Positions 21,936 to 33,702 of a DNA stretch of 64,000 nucleotides are shown here, piece by piece; within the stretch, counting starts at the first letter, position 1, and every line of letters begins with the position of its first letter. The stretch is taken from assembly GCF_000276665.1 (NCBI RefSeq), contig NW_004955517.1:2528233-2592232 (forward strand). Direction: 5' to 3'. The translations under genes were made by a program, and so were the position numbers. The notes beneath the pieces are model-generated. The model made no database searches, was not told where the DNA came from, and saw nothing but the letters and a program-made list of their open reading frames with translations. Source of the stretch: Chinchilla lanigera (Eukaryota; Chordata; Mammalia; Rodentia; Chinchillidae).

Positions 21936-22032
21936 GAAGGGCAGAGTGAGAGAGGGAAGTGGGGAGGGAGGGAATAGGGAAGGGAGGAGAGGGAAGGAGA
22001 GGGAGAGAGAGGGTGAGGGAGGCAGGGAGAGA
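21936..22032. repeat. Purine-rich tract, degenerate (GGGA)n
   Basis: Nearly all A and G on the plus strand, GAGGGA/GGGAGA units. Confidence 0.9.
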
Positions 22033-22384
22033 ATGCCTACACAACAGCGAGCTGACTGAGGAAACAGATTGCTGGGCAGAGTCCAGGTCAGCTGTGGAAT
22101 TTATAGTTTTAATAACAGCAAATTAAGTCATTGCCCAGCAGCTCACAGAATTGCAAATATGATCAACCTCATGTACACAGAAATCTATGCATATATCCGT
22201 GGGCACATCGGCATGGAGAGGTGTCCAGAAAAAAATTAACAAACACAGTTCTGTGGAACTATTGAGGGATGAGGGATTTTTGATGCGCACTTTATTCTGC
22301 ATTGTTAGAATTATCTATTATGACTCATTTCTATTATGACTAGTTAATATTTGTACAACATTAGAATGCCTCGTAATGCCAGCT
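22033..22384. other. Unassigned sequence
   Basis: Contains a 9-base inverted pair, 'tgctgggca' (22070-22078) and 'tgcccagca' (22132-22140), 53 bases apart. Nothing else recognised. Confidence 0.4.
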
Positions 22385-22515
22385 GGGGGTGGATATTTTG
22401 AGAATCACAGAATTCTAGATCTGAAAGGGACCATCTTGCTCTATGTACATTCTGCTTTTAAGGATGAAGAAAATAAGGCTCAGAAAGGGGAGATTCCTTT
22501 TTTAAAGTCTTGTAA
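22385..22515 (+). mobile_element. Ancient SINE/LINE-like fragment (MIR3/L3 type)
   Basis: 'tctagatctgaaagggacca' followed by 'gatgaagaaaataaggctca' and 'gaaaggggagattcc' matches the widespread 'gaactggaagggacc ... gaggaaactgaggc' pattern of ancient mammalian repeats. Family uncertain. Confidence 0.5.
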
Positions 22516-22578
22516 CGATTTAACTAGAGAGATGAACATGTTCCAAGTCTTGTAATTCCTATTCAGAGGTCTTTCTTC

Positions 22579-22623
22579 TGTATTATTTTGAGTTCAGATA
22601 CAGTATTAACTCAAAATAATACA
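22579..22623. repeat. Perfect inverted repeat: 16-bp arms, 13-base loop
   Basis: The left arm 22579-22594 is 'tgtattattttgagtt'. The right arm 22608-22623 is its exact reverse complement. The loop is 'cagatacagtatt'. Confidence 0.95.
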
Positions 22624-23559
22624 TAGACACTGTTTAACATGGGTTTGGAAGTCACTTGGGATAATGGTATGCATTCTGTATGTCTATATACATATGTACA
22701 AATGTGCAAACACATACAACTCTCAATCCAGATTCCATTACTGTACGATCTACTTTTGCAAGTAAAAGAAGGGTGACTGTTTTCACAGATACCACAGCGA
22801 GACTTTCCAAGAAGTCCCTCAGCTTTTCCTCACCCCCATTATCCTTAACGTCAGCCAGCGGTTTCAAGAGCACAGATAAAAATTCTCAAGCTGACAGATG
22901 AGATTCACAAAATACAATCACATCTGATTTGTTTTTGTCTTAAGATGTTAGAGAAAAATTTAAAACTAACTCAAAGCACAAGGCAAGTAAAGAGATTTTT
23001 AAACAAAACCACCACAAAGGAAATACTGCTTTCCCTTGGCCTCTATCTACTCTCACACTTTCAATTTTGCACCATAATCTTTGGCTAGCAGAATTGAGGA
23101 AGCAGATAACCATGTATCCCCCTAACATACTAGAATAAATGTCTTCACCCACACAGCCAAGCAAGGGCTCCTGGGGAGAGTGTTCTCTGTGGGTCTCCTT
23201 CCTCACTGCCTTCTGGAAACCAGCCCTATGGGTTCAGGAGGGGCTAAAACTCCTGCTCTAGGGCTGGACAAGAGCCCAGGCTAAGGCAGCCCACGCCCCA
23301 CAGCGGCCTCGGGACTGGCTCCATGGAGGATACTGAGTCATCAGAGCCAATGGAACAGTGTGAATTCTTAGCTAAGACTAGGGACAGGGCAAATCCTACT
23401 GGTGAGACCTGAAACAATCAAATTATCCCAAGCCAGTAAGCTGATTCCCAAAATAAAGCTTAATAATACCTGTAGAAATTTTTAAACATTGAGCTTCAAT
23501 CAAAGTAAAACTCACAAAATCTGGTCTCTAAGTACAGATAACCAAGCATGCAAACAGAC
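22624..23559. other. Unassigned sequence, no gene seen
   Basis: Nothing firmly recognised. The stretch from about 23330 to 23559 may be more of the LINE 5' region that becomes clear after 23560. Confidence 0.4.
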
Positions 23560-24360
23560 ACAGAACAAAACCCATAATGAGGAGAAAATATCAACTGAAA
23601 GTGAACAGAAGTTACATAGATGTTAGGAGTAACACAGCAGGGCGTGCAGACCCCATGACTATGACAGATACTCCAGAAGGTGTGGAGAGACATTTGGAGA
23701 TAAAAGCATACAAAAATCCAAATTGAAGGCCTAGGGATGGAAATTAAAATATCTAAAATGAAAAGTACATTTGATAGAATTAATGACAGACTAAGATAGC
23801 AGAAAAATGAACTTGAAGACATATCGACAGATATCATCCAAAGTAAAATATGAAGAATTTAAAAAATGAACAGAACATTCATTTATAGTAGTCTCCAGGG
23901 CAGGAGGTGAGGGACAGACTAGAAAATTGAAGACCAATCATTGAAATCTGATGGAAGGTATAAAATGTATAATTTAATGAAAATTTATTATTTGATCAAA
24001 ATTATAACTTTACAAATTCATAGATCCAAGTAGTCTAATGATTCATCAAGTACAATAAACAAGAAGGGCACTACACCAAACTGTGTCACAGTGAAACTGT
24101 TCAAACAATACAATAAAGACAGAATCTTAAATGCAGCTGGGGAGAAAAGGTATATTATACTGAGGGACAAAGATCAAACTATAAAAATTGTCAGGCAAGT
24201 CTCAAACTGAAGAAAAGTGGTATCAGAGAAAATTTAGGCAAGCATTCCTGGTACTAAAAAAAAAAAAAAAATGTAGGAATACACAGGAGAGAAGAATACC
24301 AAAATGCTAATTATTATTTCTTATTGGTCCATTATATCTCAATAAAGTTGCTTAAAAATA
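23560..24360 (+). mobile_element. L1M/HAL1-type fragment (ORF1 region joined to a LINE-like 3' end)
   Basis: Sense order of L1M ORF1: 'gaacttgaagacatatcgac', 'tttaaaaaatgaacagaaca', 'gaagggcactacaccaaact', 'gacagaatcttaaatgcagc', 'gagggacaaagatcaaacta'. Only about 40 bases past an A-run at 24257-24271 comes the LINE-like terminator 'atatctcaataaagttgctt' near 24333. ORF2 is absent, as in half-L1 (HAL1) or an internal deletion. No open frame survives. Confidence 0.6.
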
Positions 24361-25264
24361 AAATATGTGTAGGTCAATAACATTTTCTTAAGGAAGCATT
24401 CACTGAAAATGTGCTATATGTTTGTCATTTTTTATGCCTAAGATACACACATCTTTTACCCTAGGATGTCTGGAAGACCATCTACAACAAATGAAATCAC
24501 AGTGAAAAGTTCTAATAGTTAACAAGGAAACAAAAATAGTCAAAGTTCTCTCTCAACTGAAATGCTATCTGAAACGGGATTTGATTTTAGCACTTCTTGT
24601 ATTAATGTATATTCAGACCCCCTTTCTCCTGCTGCTTTCACATGTCTCCACATTACTGTTCTCTTTGTCCTTCAAAGTCCTTGGTAAAAACCCTCACATA
24701 TTATCTTTCCGTAATGTGAGCAAGATGAAAAGCCGTGAACTACGTCCTTCCTAAGCCTGATAGCAGATCCCATTAGGGCCGCAGTGCCAACTGAAATGAG
24801 ACCAGAGTCAAGGATTCTTTTCTCTAGTGCATTTTCTACATCAGCCTCCTCCTAGGGATCTTACCAACACAGGATTTATCACTTCATCTCGGTGTGTGCC
24901 CTCTTTTAACAAAACTTAATGTACGAAAATCAAAACTTACAGAACTTGCAAATTGAGGGATGATCATCTGCATTAAAAAAGGCTCTCATAATGGCTTCCT
25001 TCCAATTTAATATGAAGAAAGATCATTTGACAGGAAGGCAGAGGAGCGAGACCAGCAACCTGCCCGCCAGGACAGGTCACACTGCTAATTAAAGGGCAAA
25101 GAGGGAGGAGTCTGAAAGTACAATGTAAGGCAGTGCTAAACTACTATGAGAACACAACTTCCGGGCAAGCGTATTGAGGAACGAAGGAATTAAAGTATAC
25201 TCAGCTCTCTCTTACTGTGTTTACAACCATATTTAAAGTAGTTTTTCAAGAAGAAAAAGAGCTT
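24361..25264. other. Unassigned AT-rich sequence, no gene seen
   Basis: No recognised repeat or coding signal. Confidence 0.4.
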
Positions 25265-25406
25265 CCGTAGGAATCTCTCTCTCTTTTCTTTTTTGTTTTT
25301 TGTTTTTTGTTTTTTTTCCGGTACCAGGAATCGAACTTACAACCTTGCGCTTGCCAGGCAGGTGCTGTGCCTCTGAGCTAAATCCCCAGCCCCCGTAGGA
25401 ATCTCT
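25265..25406 (-). mobile_element. Young ID SINE, antisense, with perfect 14-bp target-site duplication
   Basis: 'ccgtaggaatctct' occurs at 25265-25278 and again at 25393-25406. Between them lie a T-rich reversed A-tail and a complete tRNA-derived ID body whose minus-strand start is 'ggggctggggatttagctca' (25394-25375). The intact duplication and close identity to the copy at 63437 indicate a recent insertion. Confidence 0.95.
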
Positions 25407-25489
25407 TATCTCCAAAGGTGATGAGGGTGATGGAGGACATGACCCAAGAGCCATGACCGTTAATCAGGATCCAGGAGCTTGAATGAATT

Positions 25490-25920
25490 GAGAAACGCTT
25501 GGCAGATTGGGACAGCACAGTTCTGGGTGTATCTGCGCATGACTGACACGTAGGCCGGCAAACTGTGGGTGGCACCAACCAGTAAAAAAATAAAAAGAAA
25601 TCAAACAGGGAGGTAGACTTTTAAAAAAGGAGAAGGAAGTGCGCCCCTTTCGGAACAGCACCAGTCTTGACCCCACCTTTGGACGCCGTCTCCAGTCTGC
25701 CTTCCAAAGCAGACTCTCACCAGCGACTACGCAGGTCTACCAGGCCTTCTGCCTCAGGCCGGTGCTGCATCCCTGATGCTTCTTGTTCTCAGCTTCCATC
25801 CTCTTGGGCCGAGCTCCTGGGCCCTCTACCCTCTGGCTCTCCAGCACACAGACGGCCACTGTGGGCTCTCTGCTCTGAGCCTGTAAGCCTGCTACAAGCC
25901 CCCTTGCGTAAATATACATA
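25490..25920 (+). mobile_element. MaLR-like LTR, left part
   Basis: Starts with 'cagttctgggtgtatctgcg' and 'aactgtgggtggcaccaacc', then CT/GC-rich 'tctaccaggccttctgcctc' blocks. The order fits a widespread mammalian LTR-like repeat that ends 'ctctggagaaccctgactaatac'. Its end is found again after the insert at 25921-26235. Confidence 0.6.
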
Positions 25921-26235
25921 AAGTTCCTGAACATTCGAGTTGTGAACTTGCACAGGAGCAAATGGGCCTCGCACTACGAACATTCATAGATGAGAACAAG
26001 TCGTGGAAGCAGCTCACGTGTCTACGGAACATTGTCCCAGTTGCTGCTGTGTGCCGACCTACTGCGCGGTGCTAGTCCAGTACAGTGGGGGACTTACGGC
26101 ACTTCTGTGCTCTTGTTATGCTTCACATTGCATACGTGTATCAAAGGTTTCTAAGACTTATTTTGTTGGCCTTATGAACGAATCCAACTCACAAAGGTTT
26201 TCCCAGAACGAACCTCATTTGTAAGTCAGGAACTT
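25921..26235. mobile_element. Putative nonautonomous DNA transposon nested in the LTR
   Basis: About 315 bases bounded by exact 10-base inverted ends, 'aagttcctga' at 25921-25930 and 'tcaggaactt' at 26226-26235, with weaker similarity further in. Internal 'gaacgaacctcatttgtaag' and 'cgagttgtgaacttgcac' resemble the termini of Tigger-like elements. It interrupts the LTR just before its 3' end. Confidence 0.5.
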
Positions 26236-26287
26236 GCTGTGCATTTTCTATTAAGTCTCTTCCTCTGGAGAACCCCAACTAATACAG
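26236..26287 (+). mobile_element. MaLR-like LTR, right end
   Basis: 'aagtctcttcctctggagaa' then 'ccccaactaatacag' is the conserved right terminus of the LTR-like repeat whose left part is at 25490-25920. Confidence 0.65.
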
Positions 26288-26450
26288 AAGTTAAGAACCT
26301 GGTATCGGAAGTCAGGCTGTCTGGTTTGAATCCCCACCCACTCACTCAACTTTCGTGTGACCCCAGATGGACCAGTTAACTTCTGGATCTCTATTTCCTC
26401 ATTTATATGCAAACGGTAATCTATTCTCCTTCTTTGGATTATTGGGAAAC
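26288..26450 (+). mobile_element. MIR SINE
   Basis: 'ttaagaacctggtatcggaa', 'gtctggtttgaatccccacc', 'tcgtgtgaccccagatggac', 'ctctatttcctcatttatat' follow the MIR consensus from near its 5' end. Confidence 0.8.
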
Positions 26451-28042
26451 TAAGCTAAGCAGTGCAATATTCATCACTGGATTAGGTATCGGACTGCTTT
26501 GAGTTCAAACACAGTGGAAGGGAGAATTCTGAGAGGGCTCACTGTAGAAAGTTGCCCTCATTTAACACTCATCTAGCATAGACCAAATATTCAACATACG
26601 AAACTTCTGTGGTTGTTACTGGAACTTTTACTTATCTTCCTTCACTGCAGAGAGGGTAAATCTTGTAATTCAGGAGAAAAAGCACAACAAAAATGGCGAG
26701 AGTTGAAATATAAAATAGAGTCCTCCTTCTGTCGCCCAGAGCAATGGATTAGTCTTCCTCAAGTTTAAACCAAGGTGATGACAAGCATACAGTCAAAATC
26801 ACCTGTGTCCCAAGTGCAAAGTGTTTCATTTACGTGGAAGGCACCTGACACTGGGTAAAGAAAATCTAACCCTTTTCAAGGCTGAGGGAAGGCTTTGATT
26901 CATATCTTTGCTGTTTGAAGTCATAATTAAGCATACTGAGTTTCCCGCTACTTTGATCTTTATCATTATAATGAACTCTTTGGCAAATTTTAATGGGCAA
27001 TCTATAGCCTAATTTTATAATGTTTTTCATCACTAGTAAATCTGATAGACAGAGGTAGGGTATGTATCAGTGACAGTCCCCCCGAAGCTGTTAGAGGCTC
27101 CTCAGGAGAAGAGCTATCAGCTGGCAGAAGAGGAGCTACCTGCCCTAGTACAGCTGGCCTATTTACCATAGCAGCATTTTTTAATCTTTCAGGAGTGGGA
27201 ACACAAAATCACTTTAAATTCAAATATACTGAAAGGGAGCATATTGAGAAGCTTCACTAAAGAGAGACACTATCTGCTTTCCCCCAAAGGCTTGTTCCTT
27301 AGGACTGCACCTGAACTTGAACTGACACCTCAGATCAAGGAGGCTGACATTCATTCATGAGATGGATAAGCTAGTAGTCTTTGCCTCAGGGACTTACAAA
27401 GGATAAGGGTACAAATGTTAGTCTTACAAGATGCTATAAATCAAAGACACTTTGAAAACCCAAAAGCTCTCAGAATAACAGAGGGGAATCTGAAAAATGT
27501 GGGGTGGAGACAATGGGAAATGGCATCTCACACGGGAAATGGCATCTCACACGGGAAATGGCGATTTAGACCGGCATGGGCTGGGGCAAATGGGCCAGGG
27601 CAGGGTGGGAAGATGATAAATGACCAATCATCCCACTCTTGCCAGGACTGAGGGGCTTCCCAGGACTCAGGACTCTCAGTGTCCAAACTGGGAAAGTCCA
27701 TCCCAAACCAGATGAGTTCTCATCCTGGGATAGGATGAGAGTATCTATGAGCTCAGCTCAGCAAGGGCAGGGTTTTCATGCGGGTAGGTCACCGACATCT
27801 GAGATACCCAGGATGCTAACTGAGGTAAAGATGCCTGGTTCCTCTGCTTGATGTATCACGTCAGAACTCCTGGTGGTGGGGCCTCTGGCTAGGTATTTTA
27901 AACAAGTCCTCCTGATTAGTAAGCACAGTATAGCTTGAAAATTAGAAGACACAAGATTTGTGTAAGGAAAAGGTCAGAAATACAAGTATTATATACCCAC
28001 TACTTAAATACTCAACAAACCTTCAATTTTTTGATATATAAG
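26451..28042. other. Mostly single-copy-looking sequence, no gene seen
   Basis: About 1.6 kb without a recognised transposon. Holds a 19-bp tandem repeat at 27515-27562. Confidence 0.4.
27515..27562. repeat. Tandem repeat, 19-bp unit, 2.5 copies
   Basis: 'gggaaatggcatctcacac' occurs twice without change (27515-27533, 27534-27552) and the first 10 bases a third time. Confidence 0.95.
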
Positions 28043-28266
28043 GAATAAACTGAGGTTGGTTGGTTTGTTTTTTTAGCATTGGGAATTGACCCCAGGGCCT
28101 TCTTACTGAACTACACCCTCAGTCCTTCTTTATTTTTATTTCTTTAAATATTGACAGGGTCTCACTAAATTACTAAATTGCCCAGGCTGGGCTTGAATTT
28201 GTAATCTACTTGCTCAGGCTTGCTGTGATCATAGGCTTGCACTACCACACCCAGCAGAATAAACTG
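28043..28266 (-). mobile_element. B1-ID dimer SINE, antisense
   Basis: Flanked by 'gaataaactg' at 28043-28052 and 28257-28266, a 10-base target-site duplication. On the minus strand a B1 unit (start near 28256) leads into an ID unit ending at the T-rich run near 28066. Composite SINE of the squirrel-clade type. Confidence 0.9.
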
Positions 28267-28329
28267 GTTCTTTTCCCTGTCATGTTTACTGGTTACCAAC
28301 TCTCATGTAATACATTAGCTGAAAAATCA

Positions 28330-28460
28330 GCTGTTTAAAATAGCAAGCATTTACTCTATCTTATAGTTTCGGAAGGTCAGGAGCCCAAATGTTGTATGGC
28401 TGGACGGCTCTGGTTCAGAGTGCTTCACAAGACTGCGATCAGGCAGTCAGCTGGGGCTCT
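28330..28460 (+). mobile_element. LTR-like ancient repeat fragment
   Basis: 'cttatagtttcggaaggtca', 'tatggctggacggctctggt', 'cacaagactgcgatcaggca' follow the order of an ancient mammalian LTR repeat read as '...acagtttctgtgggtcagg ... cacaaggctgcaatcaagg'. Family not named. Confidence 0.5.
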
Positions 28461-28714
28461 GGTCAGCCCAGGCCCAGAACGAGCCGGAGAAAACACTTCC
28501 AGGTGTTTAGTGTAATTGCTTGCACGCCCATTTCCACCTGTCTGCTACCTGCAGACCTCGGTTTCCTGCCTCCGGGGCCGCTCCCTCTGCAGACCAATGC
28601 TGTGCCATGGTGGAGAGTTCCAGAAAAACACAGGAAAAGCAGGAGGTCTCTGGGATCACCTTGGAAGCTAACTGATGCACACGTCATTTCCAACCTGCAC
28701 TGGAGCTCAGATCT

Positions 28715-28812
28715 GGAAGTTGAGGGTCAGAGAGAAAATAACTTTTCCCTTCACTATATAGGTAACATGACAATGCTAGCGTTCAAATCAAGGTCTCTCT
28801 GATCCTCAACTT
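28715..28812 (+). mobile_element. MIR3/L3-like fragment
   Basis: 'gttgagggtcagagagaaaa' then 'gcgttcaaatcaaggtctct' resembles the ancient '...aggtcacacagctag ... gattcaaacccaggtct' pattern. Confidence 0.4.
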
Positions 28813-30604
28813 GTACGATATCTTGTAACTACTACGCTAGTCTTCTTCACCAAAAACCTTAATAAAAAGAATCTTTTGAAATTATTGTTAATAAATCATT
28901 AAACAGTAAAATTACATACTTAATATTAAATTTAACATTAACATTCAATAAATTGATTAATAAAAATTAAATAACACACATTTTACTTGAAGGAAGGTCA
29001 GCTATTAATAAGAAATCCTCCCCTTTTCTTCCAGTCAGACGTCATACATGATGTTTCCATGCTTTAAAAAAAGTCTGTGATATAAGACCAAAGAAAGAAA
29101 ACTGAGTATTTTGCATGAGTTATTCATATGTTTTTCACTTGTGACATTTTTAAATTGTAGAATTCCAACCAGGAGGCTCCCTAAGAAACAAAAGGTTGTA
29201 GCATGCCCTGCAATGGAGAGGATCAGTTCCTGTGTAGATTGTTCTAGTTCTTCATTTTGCTCATAGTAATTCAGGCATTGTTAAAAGAGGAAAATTATAA
29301 CGGAGAGACCAGTGATGTAACATTTCTGTTACACACACGCTTGCACACACTTGTTTCTCCCTGGCCTGACCCTTCGGGTGATCAAAGACTGAAACCAGTG
29401 AGGTCCTTGCTCCCCTCAGGTGCCACTGATCTCCCCAGTACAGGAACCTCCTTGCAAGAAGGATCTGCTAGCTGCCATTTACAACACAATATAAAATTAA
29501 CTCAGTAGTTCTTTTCTCTAAGAAAACTTGCCATATGAACATTATCACTAACTGTGGAATATACAGCTGTTCTGAATAGTTCTAGAATAAGAAAAGGGGC
29601 AAAGGGAAGCAAAAGCACTCATCACTGCTCCTCAGAGAATTCATGTGATGTCTCCAAGGTAAATGTGGAGCAGGTTTTTATAACGGGTCAGCTCTACAGT
29701 CCTTGGTAATATATTGTTTCAGTCTTCAACTACCTAGAATTACCCACAGGGAGGGTTTCATTAACTATATCCTGTTGGTAAACTAGAGCCACCATTCTGT
29801 TTTATGGGAGATGATAAGGTTTCATCAAACAAGCATGCAGCTTTTTCTAAAAAAAAATCATCAAAAATTGTTGGCAGAGTCCAAAGGATCCTGAGTATGA
29901 AGTGACAAATGGCTTTTAAAACGGTGAATAGAAGAAACGAAAGTCTACATTCATGCTTTCCATAACTCTTTCTAGTAGCTATCCTTGGCCGAATGCTTCC
30001 TGAGATGCTACCATCTTTTACTTTACAGCATGTTTTAAATATCATGGCCACAGCAAGTCAACAAGGAAGCCCTTCCAGTGCAGTTTACAGATGAGATTAA
30101 ATCACGTGTCCACAAGTGGAAGGAGCTGAGCTCAAACTTAGCAGTGATTCTGTTCCACCCAGTAGTTAAAATATCATTGGAACTATTGTTTTGCAGTGGC
30201 TCACAGACTACTTGATCTCCAAAACCTGGGCAATGGGCTGGGCAAATATTAATGCATTCACTTTAAATACCCTAAAGCTCAGACGTAAAAGTGGTCTGTC
30301 CCGGTTCTTAACAGTGACAGAGTCGGGGCTTAGGTCACGGTGTTTTCACGAACCAGCTCAGGCTGTCCTCCTCCACACCACCAGCAGTGTTTGCAGAGAG
30401 GGCACAAGGACAGTGGCCACTGGACAGAGGTGAGAAGGTCATACAACAGCATTTTATTCTCATTCTTTTTCTGAGCTCAGAATTACAAGATAAACTATTT
30501 CCCAAGCCAATATTTATTTCCACGTGAATGCTTTACAAATTTTAACAGGCAAATGAGTTTCACCTCTTAAAATAAGCATTTTAAAAATGGAATTCTTGGA
30601 GCTG
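28813..30604. other. Unassigned sequence, no gene seen
   Basis: Very AT-rich at 28855-28985. Open frames up to 96 codons (29761-30051, minus) have no known domain. Confidence 0.4.
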
Positions 30605-30682
30605 AATTCTTTAGTTAATGGCAGAGCACTTGCTCGGCCTGTGCAAGGCCCTAGGTTTGATCCACAACACCACCTTCAAAAC
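30605..30682 (+). mobile_element. ID SINE monomer, diverged
   Basis: 'taatggcagagcacttgctc', 'gcaaggccctaggtttgatc' and 'cacaacaccacc' follow the ID/tRNA-derived body, including a B-box-like GGTTTGATCC. Confidence 0.7.
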
Positions 30683-32654
30683 AGTGACTTCTTCACTGTA
30701 TTCGCTATTAACTTTTAAGTTATGATTACTATTTGTATTTCAAAAAAAAAAGGCTATTTGAGAAACACAAATGCAAAGAAAATACAAGAAATTTTACATA
30801 TTTATTCAATGTGGTCCTTGACTATTTTGTTTCCTCTTTTTGACAATGAAAATAAATATGTAAATAATTTTTAATGAACACTTCTCCTTTACTACAGAAT
30901 TTAATATATTACATGCCTAGGTAATTTGAAGTCCATTGAAATAAATTACTGAAGCTGGAGTCACACCCACTAAGATTTAAATCTTCTTGCTACAATTTAT
31001 TTTCCATGAGGCTTTGAGCTTAATTATATTTTTGAAACGCTGTAGCAGCCTCACCGGGTGACTAAAAGACATAAAGCCCCTCATGTATGGCTTGACATGA
31101 GTAAAATGCTCTAAACAGTTTTATTTTCTTCCTAGTCATTTGTCTGAAAGATAACAGGCATGGGATCCCACTGCAAAACCTAGCTTATGAGGTGGGATCA
31201 AAACATACATAAACGTTTAAACTTTTTAAAAGACTGATAGTAAAAGCCACATTGCCAAGGAATCCCCCTCAAAATGCTGCCTCTCAACTCAGACACACGT
31301 ACCCCATTTTTCTTGCCACTTTCAGAAGCAGTCGTGGAAGCCCACTTTCATGGATCTCTTGAGTTGTGCTACTGGGATATCCTGAATTGATTCAAAATAC
31401 TTATCTCACGGGTATTTTGACTGGTGGTAAGCCGGAGGTCACAGGTGCCGGCTCTGATGAATAAGTGGACGAAGATGCCACAATGTTTATCAGAGCCTGT
31501 TTTCCTGTTAGGTAGCACTCGGAAGCGGCTTTCCCTGTATTTCTAATCACACCTCGCAACGACGCTCATAAACAAGGACTCCCAGACCTGCTTCAGAAAG
31601 TGACAAGAATGACGGGACAAGTGTGTTGACAGTAAGGGGATAATCCAAGGGGGATTAATGGCAATGTATCTTTTACTGTAACAGATTTTTAACGGAACAT
31701 TAACCATATTTTTGTGATCACACAGAGTGTGTTTGGAAAGAACAGTCCATCTCACAAGGCGACACTAGGAAGCCATGACTGTCCCAGAGCGGGAGAGTTT
31801 TTGTTTTAATGAAAATCCAAATAAGTAGAGGAATAAGGTGGGAACCTGAAGTGGTCCTGAAAGGAAGGGTAAAATTTCCACTTGTAGAAAATGATGAAAC
31901 AAGAGATGTTGATGAGGAGCAGTATCCCAAGACAGAACGCCATTTTCCTTCATATGTGTACTCATATAGGAGATCCGTGGGTGCCCACCACGAAGTAAGC
32001 ACTGTTCCAGGTGATGGAGTTGCAGAGGTTAAGTAATTCAGTACCCTACATCATCATCATACAGCGTGTGTCCCCGCAAGGCTTGTGATAAATTCTACAG
32101 TGGGAGAGAAATTAATTCATTAGTCAACTGTGAGCTCTCAAATCTTGTTGGGCTGAAGAGGACAAGATAGTAACTTTAGAAAATCCAGAAATGTCAAGAA
32201 GGGACACAAATTAGTATCGTAAGCATCCACTAAGTTGAGCGTCCATAGGGACTTTTCTAAAATGTTGTTCACTTCTCCTCCTTAAAGCATATGTATTTAG
32301 GCACAAGCTTTCTGCAACAGACTTGGAAGAATTGTCTAAATTACAACATGACATTTTCAGTGGACTCATGTTACAGCCTCAGGATGGAAAAATCTTACCT
32401 TGATGAAAGAATGCTGTAGGAAATTTTAATTGCTCATACACTTCAGTACAAAATAGATTTCTCAAAATAGTGAGGTTGTAAACAATGTCTCTATGCACTC
32501 TTTCCACACCAACTCAATTTTAAGAGTTAGCCCAATCCTTGTAGCCCTTTCTGGATATCATTCTACAGGTTCTGCCATTTTTTAAGTTAGCCAATAATTA
32601 CAAGTGTTTGTTCTTTTAAGGAAAAATAGTTAAAAATAGCTGCTCAAAATCCAC
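30683..32654. other. Unassigned sequence, no gene seen
   Basis: About 2 kb, mostly AT-rich, with no recognised repeat except a possible short L2 remnant near 31995-32015. Confidence 0.35.
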
Positions 32655-32778
32655 AGCATTTATTGGAAGCCCATCTTATATTAGACAATGTGTGAAGCAC
32701 ATTTTATATCTAAATGTCATGCAAAGCATTATTAACTATTCAGGGTTACTTTTCCAAATTATCACTGTAATCTATTGA
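32655..32778 (+). mobile_element. L2/MIR-like ancient fragment
   Basis: 'catttattggaagcccatct' with 'gacaatgtgtgaagcacatt' resembles the 'tattgagcacctactatgtgc' type core shared by L2-related repeats. Confidence 0.45.
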
Positions 32779-33645
32779 AAGTAAATATACGTCTAGAAAA
32801 CATCAGATTAGTAAAAGATGATGAAAGAAAGATTAGCAGCCCCAGTTTTTCCAAAACTGACACTTTGCAAGTGATCTGGTTTAACGTCACATGATTTAAA
32901 GAGAATACTGAAGTCTATATGTTGCAAACCAGTTCCTTTCACTAAATATTTCATTGCATTTAATAGAACTATGCCAACACTCCACATCTTCTTTTCCTAA
33001 TATTGCTTTGTGAAAAATTGGGCCTTTAAAAAAAACACACACACAGCAAACATTCCTCTCTCTGACCAGGTTCTCTGGAAGCAGAAGCTGAGACAGAAGT
33101 ATCTGGTGGTCTTGATGTACTGGAGGGCGGTCTGCAGGAAATGGTGGTGAGGGAAGCAGGATACACAGGGGGAGGAGTTAATCAATACATGGCTTCAGCT
33201 ATAACCGACTTCTGCCACATCCCCGAGGTGCTCTGAGTGTGGATGGTACAGAGTTGGTGCCACTCTGCGGCAAGGGAGCCAGCCTTTGGTATAGCAGGGT
33301 CGGACGGGTGCTGCCTGTGGCTGCCCCTGGAGCAGGCTGTAGCCCCAGAGTGAGGTCGTATCCATCCCACCAAAGGCAATTCTGTAGGGAAGAGGCAGCT
33401 GTGATCTGCTGGCAGCGGCATCGCAAGGGCTGGAGACGAGCAGGCGGGCAGGGTACTACTCTGGTGAGGGGTCCTGGGCCACACAACATCACCCACCTCA
33501 AACACTTCACCCTTAAAGCACTCTTGAGGGATGGCACCAGGCTGGTGAATACCAACCATGCCACTTGTTTTTATTTAAGCCAAAACATTTGAGTCAGTTC
33601 TGTACTACATTCTAATTTTCTACCTTAGAGTGAGGATAATGGAAA
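32779..33645. other. Unassigned sequence, no gene seen
   Basis: The GC-richer part 33180-33560 is open in several overlapping frames on both strands (117-125 codons). No known domain, so it is not called a gene. Confidence 0.4.
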
Positions 33646-33652
33646 GATAGAC

Positions 33653-33701
<49 letters not shown>

Positions 33702-33702
33702 A
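33646..33702. repeat. (GATA)n(GACA)n microsatellite
   Basis: A GATA run followed by a GACA run, with one GACA near the left end. Confidence 0.95.

Noticed and set aside
28389..28802. 137-codon plus-strand frame
   Set aside because: It begins in an LTR-like repeat and ends in a MIR3/L3-like fragment. No known domain.
33182..33592. Overlapping 117-125-codon frames on both strands
   Set aside because: Mutually overlapping frames in a GC-richer patch. None resembles a known protein.
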